Shown here one piece after another: positions 58,201-60,769 of a DNA stretch of 64,000 nucleotides (position 1 is its first letter; each line of letters opens with the position of its first letter). The DNA comes from Ypsolopha sequella (lineage: Eukaryota > Arthropoda > Insecta > Lepidoptera > Ypsolophidae), in NCBI GenBank assembly GCA_934047225.1, contig OW203988.1:8652229-8716228 (forward strand). The letters are read 5' to 3'. The translations under genes were made by a program, and so were the position numbers. The notes beneath the pieces are model-generated. The model did no database searches and was not told the DNA's origin. It saw nothing but the letters and a program-made list of their open reading frames with translations.

Positions 58201-60055
58201 ACCCCCCTCCCCCCGCCAGCAACTTTTTTTTTTTTGTGGCCCGGGCTAGAAATGCTTAGAATTACTTGAGGAAAAAATGTGGTGAAGCTCATAGCTTAAT
58301 AAATTTTTTAAAGGTTCAAACCAGTAGGTCTTTGACTATTGTACTATCCTACAAATTTATTTAATACTTCCTGACCGGTTTCGCCTTTATGGCATTATCA
58401 AAGGAATTAATATAAGATCTTAATTACACAATAAATAGTTTACATCAGCCAATTTTTTTTAGCTATGAACGATACAAACTGAAAATGCGGGGTGGCTCGA
58501 TTTAGGTGTCCGGAAGTGTATAATTCAGGTATTGCATTTTTACAGATTTGCAGATTTAAATTGCATTTTAAGTAATCTCTCATTAAAGCCGATTTTGAAG
58601 GCTTTAATTTTAGTTTTAGTATTGTCAAAACTATAATTTTTCCAAAGTAATTTAGCTTCTGTGCCTAACTATTAAGGACTATTTTGCAATGAAGCCTCCA
58701 GAATCGGCTTTATTATCTAATTTATTCATTACGGGATTACCTGTATATAGATAACAATTTCAGAGTAATTTTATATCATTATATGATAGACAATTAAATT
58801 AAATATTTCCCTTAATTTCCTACAATTACTAATGTAATTGCAATGTCATAAAGATAACAGTCATGGGATGACAAAATAAATCTAATAATGTAATAATGTA
58901 CATTATACATAGGTAATGTAAATCAACATATTTGTATATATTTGTATAAATCAATATATTTTAATATTTGTATTAATACACCTCTGTAGTCTAGTGGTTC
59001 GTGTACTCAATTACTAATCCGGAGGTCGTGGGTTCAAATCCAGTAGAGGCACATTTGTGTTCGGTGTGCGTGCTTCCGAAGGCACGTTAAACTGTGGGTC
59101 CAATTTGTGCCCGATGTACGGCGATAGGGCTCACATCACCACTTACACGCTGGGATGTAATAATCGTCGCCGAAACGTGGGTGTACAAGTGTAGACTTTG
59201 ACTTGCATATGACAGTCCACACTTGCAAACACCTCTGACACCCCCCCCGGGGATTCATGTCTTGACATTTTTTTTTAATAATACAGTAAATTATGACGAG
59301 GCCAAGTAAGTTTAGATATTTTTTAAGATCGGTAAATAAACTTTTCATTTCGTACTCGTAGATTTAACCCTGATATTTGTACTCAATGCAGCTATTTATC
59401 GATACTTATACAAGGTGACTTTTTGATCATCGTCCAAATTCATACTGGAGGCTTGGTAAGTGATCAGCATCATAAATCGATAACAATTTTTGTGAAATTC
59501 GTATAATGAAATTTCGACTTCCCATAGTAATTCACTCCCAGTCCTGAATGAATCACTATGGGGAGTCGAAATTTCATTTTATGAATTTTACTAAAATTGT
59601 TATTGGTTAATGATGCTGAACACTTACCAATGCTCAAGTATGAATTTGGACGATGTTCACAAATCAGCATCATAAATCAATAACAACTTTTGCGAAATTC
59701 GTATAATGAAATTTCGACTTCCCATAGTAATTCACTCCCAGTCCTGAATGAATCACTATGGGGAGTCGAAATTTCATTTTATGAATTTTACAAAAATCGT
59801 TATTGGTTAATGATGCTGAACACTTACCAAGGCTCAAGTATGAATTTGGACGAGGTTCACAAATTCACCATGTATAAATAAGTTGGGAACATCATTCTCT
59901 TACCTTTCTTGGTGTAAGTTTGCTTTGTACCTTGTTTCAGAAAGCTCGGCTTGGAGCTGGTCCCGAGGCGAGGAGCTGAGGCTGTGGAGCCAGAGGATAT
60001 GAGCCTGGTCGACCTCTACAGAGTCCACGTAGAAAGTGCTGAGCGAGCCGCGGCG
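13183..60055 (+). CDS. DOCK3/4-type (sponge) guanine nucleotide exchange factor, 5' five coding exons
   Basis: Coding exons are 13183-13219, 14254-14337, 14456-14649, 20659-20807 and 59941-60055; all have AG/GT borders and joining phases. The 193 residues seen are the N-terminus of a protein that is about 2,000 residues in the family. An SH3 domain spans about residues 10-70 ([31 protein letters not shown]). A helix, [19 protein letters not shown], follows; in DOCK proteins this part binds ELMO. Then comes the DOCK N-terminal segment with [20 protein letters not shown] and [19 protein letters not shown], LGLxLVPR and PEDxS match DOCK3/4 (Drosophila sponge) better than DOCK1/mbc, from memory of the families. 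Such proteins activate Rac and Rap at the cell cortex. Intron 4 is 39.1 kb and houses inx3 on the other strand. Lipid-binding and catalytic domains lie beyond the window. Confidence 0.87.
13797..14041. mobile_element. hAT-type MITE in DOCK intron 1
   Basis: This 245-bp element starts cagtggtgtgcctg and ends with its near-inverse, caggcacaccactg. It is flanked by a perfect 8-bp target duplication, gttcaaag (13789-13796 and 14042-14049), which is the hAT signature. The termini resemble those of the 21771-22630 element, so both may use the same transposase. Confidence 0.9.
14254..14337 (+). CDS. DOCK coding exon 2 (SH3, first half)
   Basis: This 84-bp exon follows a T-rich tract and cag, and ends before gtacat. 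It encodes residues 13-40, including [18 protein letters not shown], the first half of the SH3 fold. Confidence 0.9.
14456..14649 (+). CDS. DOCK coding exon 3 (SH3 end and ELMO-binding helix)
   Basis: This 194-bp exon encodes residues 41-105: GWYRGF and WGIFPAG finish the SH3 domain, and [13 protein letters not shown] is the conserved helix. It ends in phase 0 before gttagt, a slightly weak donor. Confidence 0.9.
14984..15231. mobile_element. MITE with about 26-bp imperfect inverted ends
   Basis: The left end, gagacatgcaaagcgggtca, is mirrored at the right end (gaccgctttgcatcgtctc). The interior has no coding capacity. No clear target duplication was seen. Confidence 0.6.
15275..15540. repeat. 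Near-perfect 250-bp palindrome
   Basis: The arms match from aaaacggctcacctcaatac (15281) to its complement ending at 15532. A short loop, tctgagtgtgactcgc, sits near 15403. The arms differ mainly by a small mismatched block around 15372-15382 versus its partner. The inner part is GC-richer than the intron. Transcribed as part of the DOCK pre-mRNA it would form a long RNA hairpin. Confidence 0.9.
15735..16950. repeat. Complex repeat block with outer inverted segments
   Basis: The segment 16053-16110 (containing ggaggcagtactgcc) has an inverted relative at 16868-16935 (gaggcagtactgcctc). The segment 15735-15860 (ttccattcaagtgatctcgg) recurs in degraded form at about 63715-63850. Positions 15855-16010 are strongly GC-rich. 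A hairpin element (16232-16602) lies inside. This looks like nested insertions whose borders I cannot fully resolve. Confidence 0.5.
16232..16602. mobile_element. Hairpin MITE with about 160-bp inverted arms
   Basis: The left arm begins cgttataacatgcgaaagt and the right arm ends with its near-complement. Both arms share a long block (cttacttgctagaataatta). The element is flanked on both sides by ccttaag, either a target duplication or the outermost inverted end. It has no coding capacity. Confidence 0.75.
17271..17600. mobile_element. Fold-back element, family B copy 1
   Basis: This 330-bp inverted repeat has ends tttaattgtaccgtctgcgg and its complement, and a shared core, gaaatttcgactccccatag. 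The same family occurs as two joined copies at 59403-59880. An (AT)n tract follows at 17601-17660. No coding capacity. Confidence 0.85.
17879..18128. repeat. Dispersed repeat with agggttccgtaccc end, copy 1
   Basis: The ends are agggttccgtaccc and ggtacggaaccct, with an internal block, catgaaccgtgatagtgaga, and a right tail, gcgcgagtccgacttgcgc. From memory this is a very common lepidopteran interspersed repeat. A second, more divergent copy lies at 19318-19582 in inverse orientation. Confidence 0.7.
18942..19206. mobile_element. MITE, family C copy 1
   Basis: The termini have the form ttaaga...gcttagcagccgg / ccggctgctaaacagctc in degraded form. The interior (tgcgatggcagcatacacaa) is shared with 53401-53690, and gaatttaagtgttctgtttc is shared with copies at 45205, 53007 and 53401. 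Confidence 0.65.
19318..19582. repeat. Dispersed repeat with agggttcggtac end, copy 2
   Basis: This copy reads in the opposite direction to 17879-18128 and ends in gagtaccgaaccct. It has a (GACA)n-like tract, ggacggacagacagacagac, at about 19505-19525. Confidence 0.6.
19664..19895. repeat. Inverted pair of about 48-bp segments
   Basis: The segment ending near 19722 (tgtctatcgtcaaaaacatag) is mirrored at 19838-19885 (ctatgtttttgatgataggc). Both carry ccagttgg or its complement. The pair is probably the ends of a small non-autonomous element. Confidence 0.55.
20090..20225 (+). repeat. Repeat shared with 33955-34075
   Basis: The block containing acttaatttaagcgttctgtcc and the following tgtcaaataag are repeated, in the same orientation, near 33955-34040. 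The other copy has clear inverted ends, so this one appears truncated on its left. Confidence 0.5.
20263..20593. mobile_element. hAT-type MITE just upstream of DOCK exon 4
   Basis: The 331-bp element has ends catgggcgtagcca and tggctacgcccatg. It is flanked by 8-bp sequences tctgcaag and cctgcaag that match at seven of eight positions, as expected for a hAT target duplication. It ends 65 bp before exon 4. Confidence 0.82.
20659..20807 (+). CDS. DOCK coding exon 4
   Basis: This 149-bp GC-rich exon encodes [18 protein letters not shown] through [10 protein letters not shown] and ends before gtgagt. It is far richer in GC than its introns, as expected for an exon under constraint. A hAT MITE ends only 65 bp upstream of its acceptor. 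Confidence 0.9.
21771..22630. mobile_element. hAT-type MITE carrying a nested element
   Basis: Ends are cagtggcgtgcataca and its near-complement tatgcacgccactg. They are flanked by a perfect 8-bp target duplication, tcccgtag (21763-21770 and 22631-22638). Removing the nested element (21893-22513 plus one TA) leaves a short element of about 237 bp, similar in size to the related copy at 13797-14041. Confidence 0.9.
21893..22513. mobile_element. TA-flanked MITE nested in the hAT MITE
   Basis: This 621-bp element has inverted ends of about 33 bp that begin aagtcgagtccagaattagg. It is flanked by TA on both sides (21891-21892 and 22514-22515), the Tc1/mariner-type target duplication. It has no transposase. 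Confidence 0.88.
22646..22775. repeat. Hairpin with CG-rich arms
   Basis: The arm ttaaccgcgcgctacgccac...caaggagcgtgac is mirrored by gtcacgctcctagcacttg...cgcgcgcgattaa with several mismatches. It lies just beyond the hAT MITE. Its origin is not recognised. Confidence 0.6.
23000..24834. other. 3' flank of inx3
   Basis: AT-rich sequence downstream of the inx3 stop codon on the minus strand. It should contain the 3' untranslated region; an AATAAA reads on the minus strand near 24440. A small hairpin lies at 24181-24295. No gene seen. Confidence 0.45.
24181..24295. repeat. Small inverted repeat
   Basis: The segment gtgtaagaaacgtacgac is mirrored imperfectly by the block ending tttcttacaaaattgc, with an inner pair built on cgtacgttttatgc / acgtaaaacgtacg. 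It is a MITE-like hairpin without coding. Confidence 0.5.
24835..25020 (-). CDS. inx3: inx3 coding exon 8 (last)
   Basis: Encodes residues 326-386, [20 protein letters not shown] to KETET, then TAA. The tail contains SAPSTLEM and IYPNIDKF, close to Drosophila Inx3. Confidence 0.95.
   Translation of the reverse strand: MGDFLLLHFLGQNISTRVFSEILDELSRRLHLGSNAPSAPSTLEMAPIYPNIDKFSKETET
24835..35487 (-). CDS. inx3: Innexin inx3, complete coding region in eight exons
   Basis: Exons on the minus strand are 35487-35325, 28728-28532, 28187-28065, 27732-27637, 27563-27453, 27349-27213, 25377-25230 and 25020-24835. Borders are GT/AG, phases join, and the product has 386 residues (Drosophila Inx3 has about 395). 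Innexins form six- or eight-subunit gap-junction channels between insect cells. Visible hallmarks are four membrane segments (about 34-54, 100-120, 180-205 and 277-297), [12 protein letters not shown] at 109-120, extracellular cysteine pairs C60/C75 and C240/C258, and [15 protein letters not shown] in the second loop. [20 protein letters not shown] at the N-terminus and SAPSTLEM plus IYP near the C-terminus identify inx3 rather than inx1 or inx2. An acceptor at 35515 suggests at least one upstream non-coding exon. The gene is nested in DOCK intron 4 on the opposite strand. Confidence 0.96.
25230..25377 (-). CDS. inx3: inx3 coding exon 7
   Basis: Encodes residues 277-325: [20 protein letters not shown] is the fourth membrane segment, and [12 protein letters not shown] begins the cytoplasmic tail. 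It completes the split tryptophan and ends before gtaatt. Confidence 0.95.
25640..26125 (+). repeat. Two tandem LINE 3'-end fragments in inx3 intron 6
   Basis: The block tagattgatggacgtggaag...cagatggaaatctgtagtct occurs at about 25720-25800 and again, slightly diverged, at 26015-26085. A third copy lies inverted at 33660-33845. The first copy ends in a tatgtatgtatg microsatellite, typical of a non-LTR retrotransposon tail. The LINE family is not identified. Confidence 0.6.
26480..26890 (+). pseudogene. Tc1/mariner-like transposase relic in inx3 intron 6
   Basis: The plus strand reads WFQQDGA near 26550 and, in another frame, [20 protein letters not shown] from 26681. These match the catalytic DGA region and the WGYLK...L..LK.NI region of insect mariner/IS630-type transposases. 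Between them lies remnant coding with stops (a C-rich block near 26615-26655 stands where the PRSPDL motif should be). Frameshifts and stops make it non-functional. It is antisense to inx3. Confidence 0.7.
27213..27349 (-). CDS. inx3: inx3 coding exon 6
   Basis: Encodes residues 231-275 plus two bases of the next tryptophan codon: [20 protein letters not shown] and the second loop cysteine, then the beginning of the fourth membrane segment (IFIFLWFW). Confidence 0.94.
27453..27563 (-). CDS. inx3: inx3 coding exon 5
   Basis: Encodes 37 residues (194-230), [20 protein letters not shown] then [12 protein letters not shown], the end of the third membrane segment and start of the second extracellular loop. 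The donor is gtaaaa, a weak form. Confidence 0.94.
27637..27732 (-). CDS. inx3: inx3 coding exon 4
   Basis: Encodes 32 residues (162-193), [20 protein letters not shown] then [12 protein letters not shown], leading into the third membrane segment. Phase 0 at both ends. Confidence 0.94.
28065..28187 (-). CDS. inx3: inx3 coding exon 3
   Basis: Encodes residues 121-161 ([20 protein letters not shown] and on to DDRSKRQ), the start of the cytoplasmic loop. 41 codons, phase 0 at both ends. Confidence 0.95.
28532..28728 (-). CDS. inx3: inx3 coding exon 2
   Basis: Encodes residues 55-120: the first extracellular loop with [20 protein letters not shown] and the second membrane segment ending [12 protein letters not shown]. 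It ends in phase 0 before gtgaga. Confidence 0.95.
31751..32530. repeat. Tandem duplication of a 390-bp unit
   Basis: Unit 1 (31751-32140) and unit 2 (32141-32530) begin ggatttaacaattaattac and match closely throughout, with a few substitutions and small indels (for example cctcctcgctccgctcg versus cctcgctccgcttg). Each unit ends with the first bases of a hAT element (cagtgccggattaaggctac). Only the second copy continues into the full hAT element. Confidence 0.93.
32501..32919. mobile_element. hAT-type MITE with perfect 8-bp target duplication
   Basis: Ends cagtgccggattaagg and its near-complement ctaatccggcattg enclose 419 bp. Flanking target duplications are agaacagt at 32493-32500 and 32920-32927. 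A run of nine Cs lies near 32856. No transposase. Confidence 0.92.
33660..33845 (-). repeat. LINE 3'-end fragment, inverted relative to 25640-26125
   Basis: The minus strand reads the same block as 25640-26125, with a (tatg)n-like tail at its plus-strand left end (tacatacatac). Located in inx3 intron 1. Confidence 0.6.
33895..34075. mobile_element. MITE with inverted ends
   Basis: The left end, attcgatgtagatgtgtaac...ttatttgacag, is mirrored by ctgtcaaataag...gccgaatctacacc. Its right half is shared with 20090-20225. Confidence 0.6.
35325..35487 (-). CDS. inx3: inx3 coding exon 1
   Basis: Encodes residues 1-54: the N-terminal helix ([17 protein letters not shown]) and the first membrane segment ending TANNLIG. 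ATG at 35487 is preceded by caag, giving A at -3. The donor is gtgagt. On the minus strand a cag at 35517-35515 precedes 27 leader bases, so the leader is itself spliced. Confidence 0.95.
36600..36870 (-). promoter_or_regulatory. CpG-rich patch, candidate inx3 leader or promoter
   Basis: This is about 270 bp of clearly higher GC and CpG content than its flanks, about 1.1 kb upstream of the spliced inx3 leader. All frames are open for 60-80 codons, so no single frame is favoured. It could be a non-coding first exon, a regulatory patch or neither. The role is a guess from position and composition. Confidence 0.25.
39088..39312. mobile_element. MITE with about 70-bp inverted arms
   Basis: The left end, tgcagcgcatatgcagtgct, is mirrored near 39290-39311 (actgcatacgcgctgca). 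The arms continue through gtaggcgaaacttggtata and its near-complement. No coding. Confidence 0.75.
41930..42992 (-). pseudogene. Degenerate transposon-protein gene, family not named
   Basis: On the minus strand a frame at 42258-41932 reads [20 protein letters not shown], then [14 protein letters not shown] and [17 protein letters not shown] recognise the pattern (Y-x-WY-x-MP-x-T-x-HK-IL followed by EARNKD-RKYRE) from high-copy, transposon-like proteins of invertebrates, without a family name I trust. Upstream at 42992 an ATG with MDSTPE runs into a gtaatt donor, and a second exon-like segment starts near 42692 ([18 protein letters not shown]) and soon hits a stop. Further remnants read [17 protein letters not shown]. 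It is broken by stops and frameshifts. Confidence 0.5.
43480..43790 (-). repeat. RTE-type LINE 3' region, copy 1
   Basis: The minus strand ends in cttatgtccagcagtggacg followed by a ggatgg-type tail. 'gtccagcagtgg' before a short microsatellite is the usual 3' end of RTE-class LINEs in Lepidoptera (from memory). The inner block cacacacgctgggcaggcgg is shared with 55277-55510. Confidence 0.6.
44166..44640. repeat. Dispersed 475-bp element, family D copy 1
   Basis: It matches 46484-46956 in the same orientation over its whole length (for example tatcaaggacgcagcgagcg). The ends, ttaagggccttactattgcc and ggcgatggtaatcaccttaa, are imperfectly inverted, so this is probably a non-autonomous DNA element. 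Confidence 0.8.
45205..45315. repeat. Family C fragment, copy 2
   Basis: The block gaatttaagtgttctgtttc and the right end gaaaccgctcttaa are shared with the elements at 18942, 53007 and 53401. The left end appears lost. Confidence 0.6.
46484..46956. repeat. Dispersed 475-bp element, family D copy 2
   Basis: Second copy of 44166-44640, about 1.84 kb away, with moderate divergence. The high similarity includes ccaaatgggtactttctaaa. Confidence 0.8.
46957..49000. other. No recognised feature
   Basis: AT-rich intronic sequence (DOCK intron 4). ORFs are short. Short runs such as actagatggcgctac near 48065 look like worn transposon pieces, but I cannot define an element. Confidence 0.4.
49960..50227. 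mobile_element. TA-flanked MITE inside the left arm
   Basis: The ends, tacaacgtgtaacagaaagg and its complement, extend as inverted arms of about 48 bp to gagcttattcag. TA flanks both sides (49958-49959 and 50228-50229). The right arm has the uninterrupted site near 57535-57545, which confirms the borders. Confidence 0.9.
50254..50624 (-). pseudogene. Inverted copy of the CXC-protein last exon
   Basis: On the minus strand the acceptor tttcag precedes 50624. The exon then reads [20 protein letters not shown], which is in frame here but damaged by a deletion in the other copy. It continues with [20 protein letters not shown], then meets a TAG and a frameshift at the SSWGW motif and keeps a recognisable cysteine cluster CRCKTGCKN. 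The two copies carry different lesions. Confidence 0.8.
50700..51334 (+). pseudogene. CXC transposon protein, upstream exons (broken)
   Basis: The plus strand reads [14 protein letters not shown], then after a frameshift near 50886 continues [18 protein letters not shown] and [12 protein letters not shown] to NALG. A 77-bp intron (51071-51147, gtatgt...tttcag) follows, then an exon [20 protein letters not shown] to [13 protein letters not shown] ending at a gtaagt donor at 51335. The HEEAD..M and [16 protein letters not shown] motifs are typical of a high-copy invertebrate transposon-associated protein that I know by pattern but cannot assign to a superfamily. The next exon in phase is at 57154, giving a 5.8-kb intron. 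Confidence 0.75.
51640..52270 (+). repeat. 86-bp minisatellite
   Basis: The string ctatgatttcctcata recurs at 51792, 51878, 51964, 52050, 52136 and 52222, a period of exactly 86 bp. Units are pyrimidine-rich on the plus strand and vary slightly (catag or catat; cctatgattcatc or cctacgtttcttc). More degraded units precede from 51640. It lies in the long intron of the CXC gene. Confidence 0.93.
52530..52740 (-). repeat. Inverted remnant of the 86-bp minisatellite
   Basis: On the minus strand this reads about two and a half diverged units (ctatgatttaatcatcgttt, tgtatgctttcctgatactg, tttcagttatttcctacaat). It faces the main array across about 260 bp, so together they could form a hairpin. Confidence 0.75.
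52775..52835 (+). repeat. RTE-type LINE 3' tail
   Basis: aggcctatgtccaacagtgg is followed by a (ggat)n microsatellite, tgatggatggatggatggat. The same kind of 3' end, in minus orientation, is seen at 43480 and 55277. Truncated to the tail. Confidence 0.65.
53007..53125. mobile_element. MITE, family C short copy
   Basis: A 119-bp hairpin element with ends ttaagagccgcttaacaac and gctgctaaaccgctcttaa. The interior is tcgtttgattagaaa read on the minus strand, shared with other family C copies. It appears to be a shortened internal-deletion form. Confidence 0.75.
53401..53690. mobile_element. MITE, family C full copy
   Basis: A 290-bp element with ends ttaagagcgattgagcagcc and ggctgctaaatggctcttaa. 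It shares gaacacttacattcaaaat and gctgccatcgcaaagcttcc with 18942-19206 (inverted). It has no coding capacity. Confidence 0.8.
54248..54377. mobile_element. MITE, family A copy 3
   Basis: About 130 bp with ends aggtagcatctctaaacgcc and ggcgtttaggaacgctacct. It shares cccgttccacaaccactcga with the copies at 3250 and 12605. Confidence 0.75.
55277..55510 (-). repeat. RTE-type LINE 3' region, copy 2
   Basis: Same family and orientation as 43480-43790, sharing cacacacgctgggcaggcgg and cggtcccagg. The minus-strand end is aggcctatgtccaacagtgg followed by atgg-type sequence. Confidence 0.6.
55818..56467 (+). repeat. 59-bp tandem repeat, 11 units, with a 118-bp higher-order period
   Basis: The unit begins acacaaattttggtgctgtc and ends tgtcatagttctc. 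Successive copies are shifted by exactly 59 bases. In units 2-7 two variants alternate strictly: one with tataataatagcatagt and gtcttag, one with tatgataattgcatcgt and gtcatag. Units 8-11 lose the alternation (aaagtgtgat in units 9 and 10, an eroded last unit). It lies in the long intron of the CXC gene, within DOCK intron 4. Confidence 0.97.
57086..58521 (+). repeat. Right inverted arm of the composite element
   Basis: Reverse complement of 49001-50692. It carries the empty site for the left-arm MITE. Near 58320-58440 it holds a different segment (catcaaaggaat and ccggtttcgcc, resembling a LINE tail) from that in the left arm. Confidence 0.9.
57154..57513 (+). pseudogene. CXC transposon protein, last exon
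   Basis: After tttcag at 57153 the exon reads in phase with 51334 (split arginine codon), as [17 protein letters not shown], then suffers a short deletion near 57205. In the shifted frame it continues [52 protein letters not shown] and ends [16 protein letters not shown]...[13 protein letters not shown]. The cysteine array resembles the tesmin/TSO1 CXC zinc-binding type. The stop is TAA at 57511-57513. It is inactive but well preserved. Confidence 0.8.
58979..59275 (+). mobile_element. tRNA-derived SINE
   Basis: The head carries a polymerase III A box, tagtctagtgg, and B box, ggttcaaatcc, about 35 bp apart, with matching acceptor-like ends cctct/agagg. It continues into a non-tRNA body (ccgaaggcacgttaaactg), a motif common to lepidopteran SINEs from memory. 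A tail-like segment (acctctgacacc...cggggattcat) resembles one at 17695-17780. It has no coding capacity. Confidence 0.75.
59403..59880. mobile_element. Fold-back element, family B, with an internal 200-bp tandem duplication
   Basis: The ends, ttatacaaggtgac and caccatgtataaataag, are inverted. Inside, 59465-59664 is repeated directly as 59665-59864, with a period of exactly 200 bp. Each unit is itself a hairpin around gaatgaatcactatggggag. The family is shared with 17271-17600. It ends only 60 bp before DOCK exon 5. Confidence 0.85.
59941..60055 (+). CDS. DOCK coding exon 5
   Basis: This 115-bp exon encodes [24 protein letters not shown] and an Ala-rich end, in phase with exon 4 despite the 39-kb gap. 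It ends before gtaagt in phase 0. Exon 6 was not found in the remaining 3.9 kb. Confidence 0.9.
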
Positions 60056-60690
60056 GTAAGTTGCGTTATTTGGACTGAAATCTTCTTTACAATAGAAGCT
60101 GTTGGAGCTGCTTCTAGCTCTTATTGTGAACCATTATTTGGAGGTTACGGCTGAAGACTCGAGACGAAAAACAGGGATCGTGACGTACTCCGCCTTCCCT
60201 TCACTGGACCTGTTTTTGTGTGAGCATGCTGAAGGTGTTCGTTGGCCGGAAGGAAGCGCACACGATCGCGGAGAGTCAGTGCTGGGGCTCTACCGCGTAA
60301 ATCTCATTTGTATCAACTTCAAGCAAATGCATGCGAAATTCAATGCGTGCAAAAGAGATGGCATGTTAGGCGGGAGTCGTCGCACGCACGTCAAATTTCA
60401 ATCTCAAGTTGATGTTGATTAAAATGAGAATGACGCGGTAGACCCACTGGTCCTCTAAAAAGGCCGCTTTGGATGAATCATATTATGATTCTGCCGTAAT
60501 GCCGTCTCTTTTGCACGCATGAAAAAACTCTGACTCTATCCTACTTTCAAATCATTTCATGATTCACCCAGGTTGGCCATTTTAGGTACCCAGGACTCAT
60601 CGCCCCCGCTACGAATTTAAAATGTGGAGGTTCGCGTCCGTCGGTCACTTACTGGCGCCCCCCCCACAGTGCCAAATGACCCTAATTAAC
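60056..60690 (+). other. Start of DOCK intron 5; nothing else recognised
   Basis: Begins gtaagt after exon 5. ORFs here run on from the exon or are short, and show no motif. A C-rich run lies at 60657-60665. Confidence 0.5.
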
Positions 60691-60769
60691 ACTCAGTTCA
60701 ATAAGTACCGATACTAAATACTAAAACAAAGCTTTTTTGATAAAATTATTTTTTATTCATCAATTTAGT

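Larger units (their letters stand above)
49001..58521 (+). mobile_element. Composite element with about 1.5-kb inverted arms and a CXC-domain gene
   Basis: The outer ends are inverted (atacactcccggacacc at 49001; ggtgtccggaagtgtat ending at 58521). The inversion continues inward for 1.69 kb on the left and 1.44 kb on the right, with small indels. The interior codes on the plus strand for a cysteine-rich protein in spliced pieces (50700-51334, then 57154-57513). The left arm carries an inverted copy of that protein's last exon. I see no clear target duplication. It may be one transposon with very long inverted ends, or two copies of one family in head-to-head arrangement. All coding pieces are broken, so it is inactive. 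Confidence 0.7.
20808..59940 (+). other. DOCK intron 4 (39.1 kb)
   Basis: This very long intron runs from gtgagt to tttcag. It contains the whole inx3 gene on the opposite strand, the composite CXC element (49001-58521), a SINE and many small transposons. The splice phase is kept across it. Confidence 0.8.

Noticed and set aside
58979..59055. A functional tRNA gene
   Set aside because: A and B boxes are present but the cloverleaf is poor, no normal anticodon arm can be drawn, and the sequence runs on into a SINE body.
60102..60422. 106-codon ORF downstream of DOCK exon 5
   Set aside because: It lies in the intron after a clear gtaagt donor and has no similarity that I recognise to DOCK or another family.
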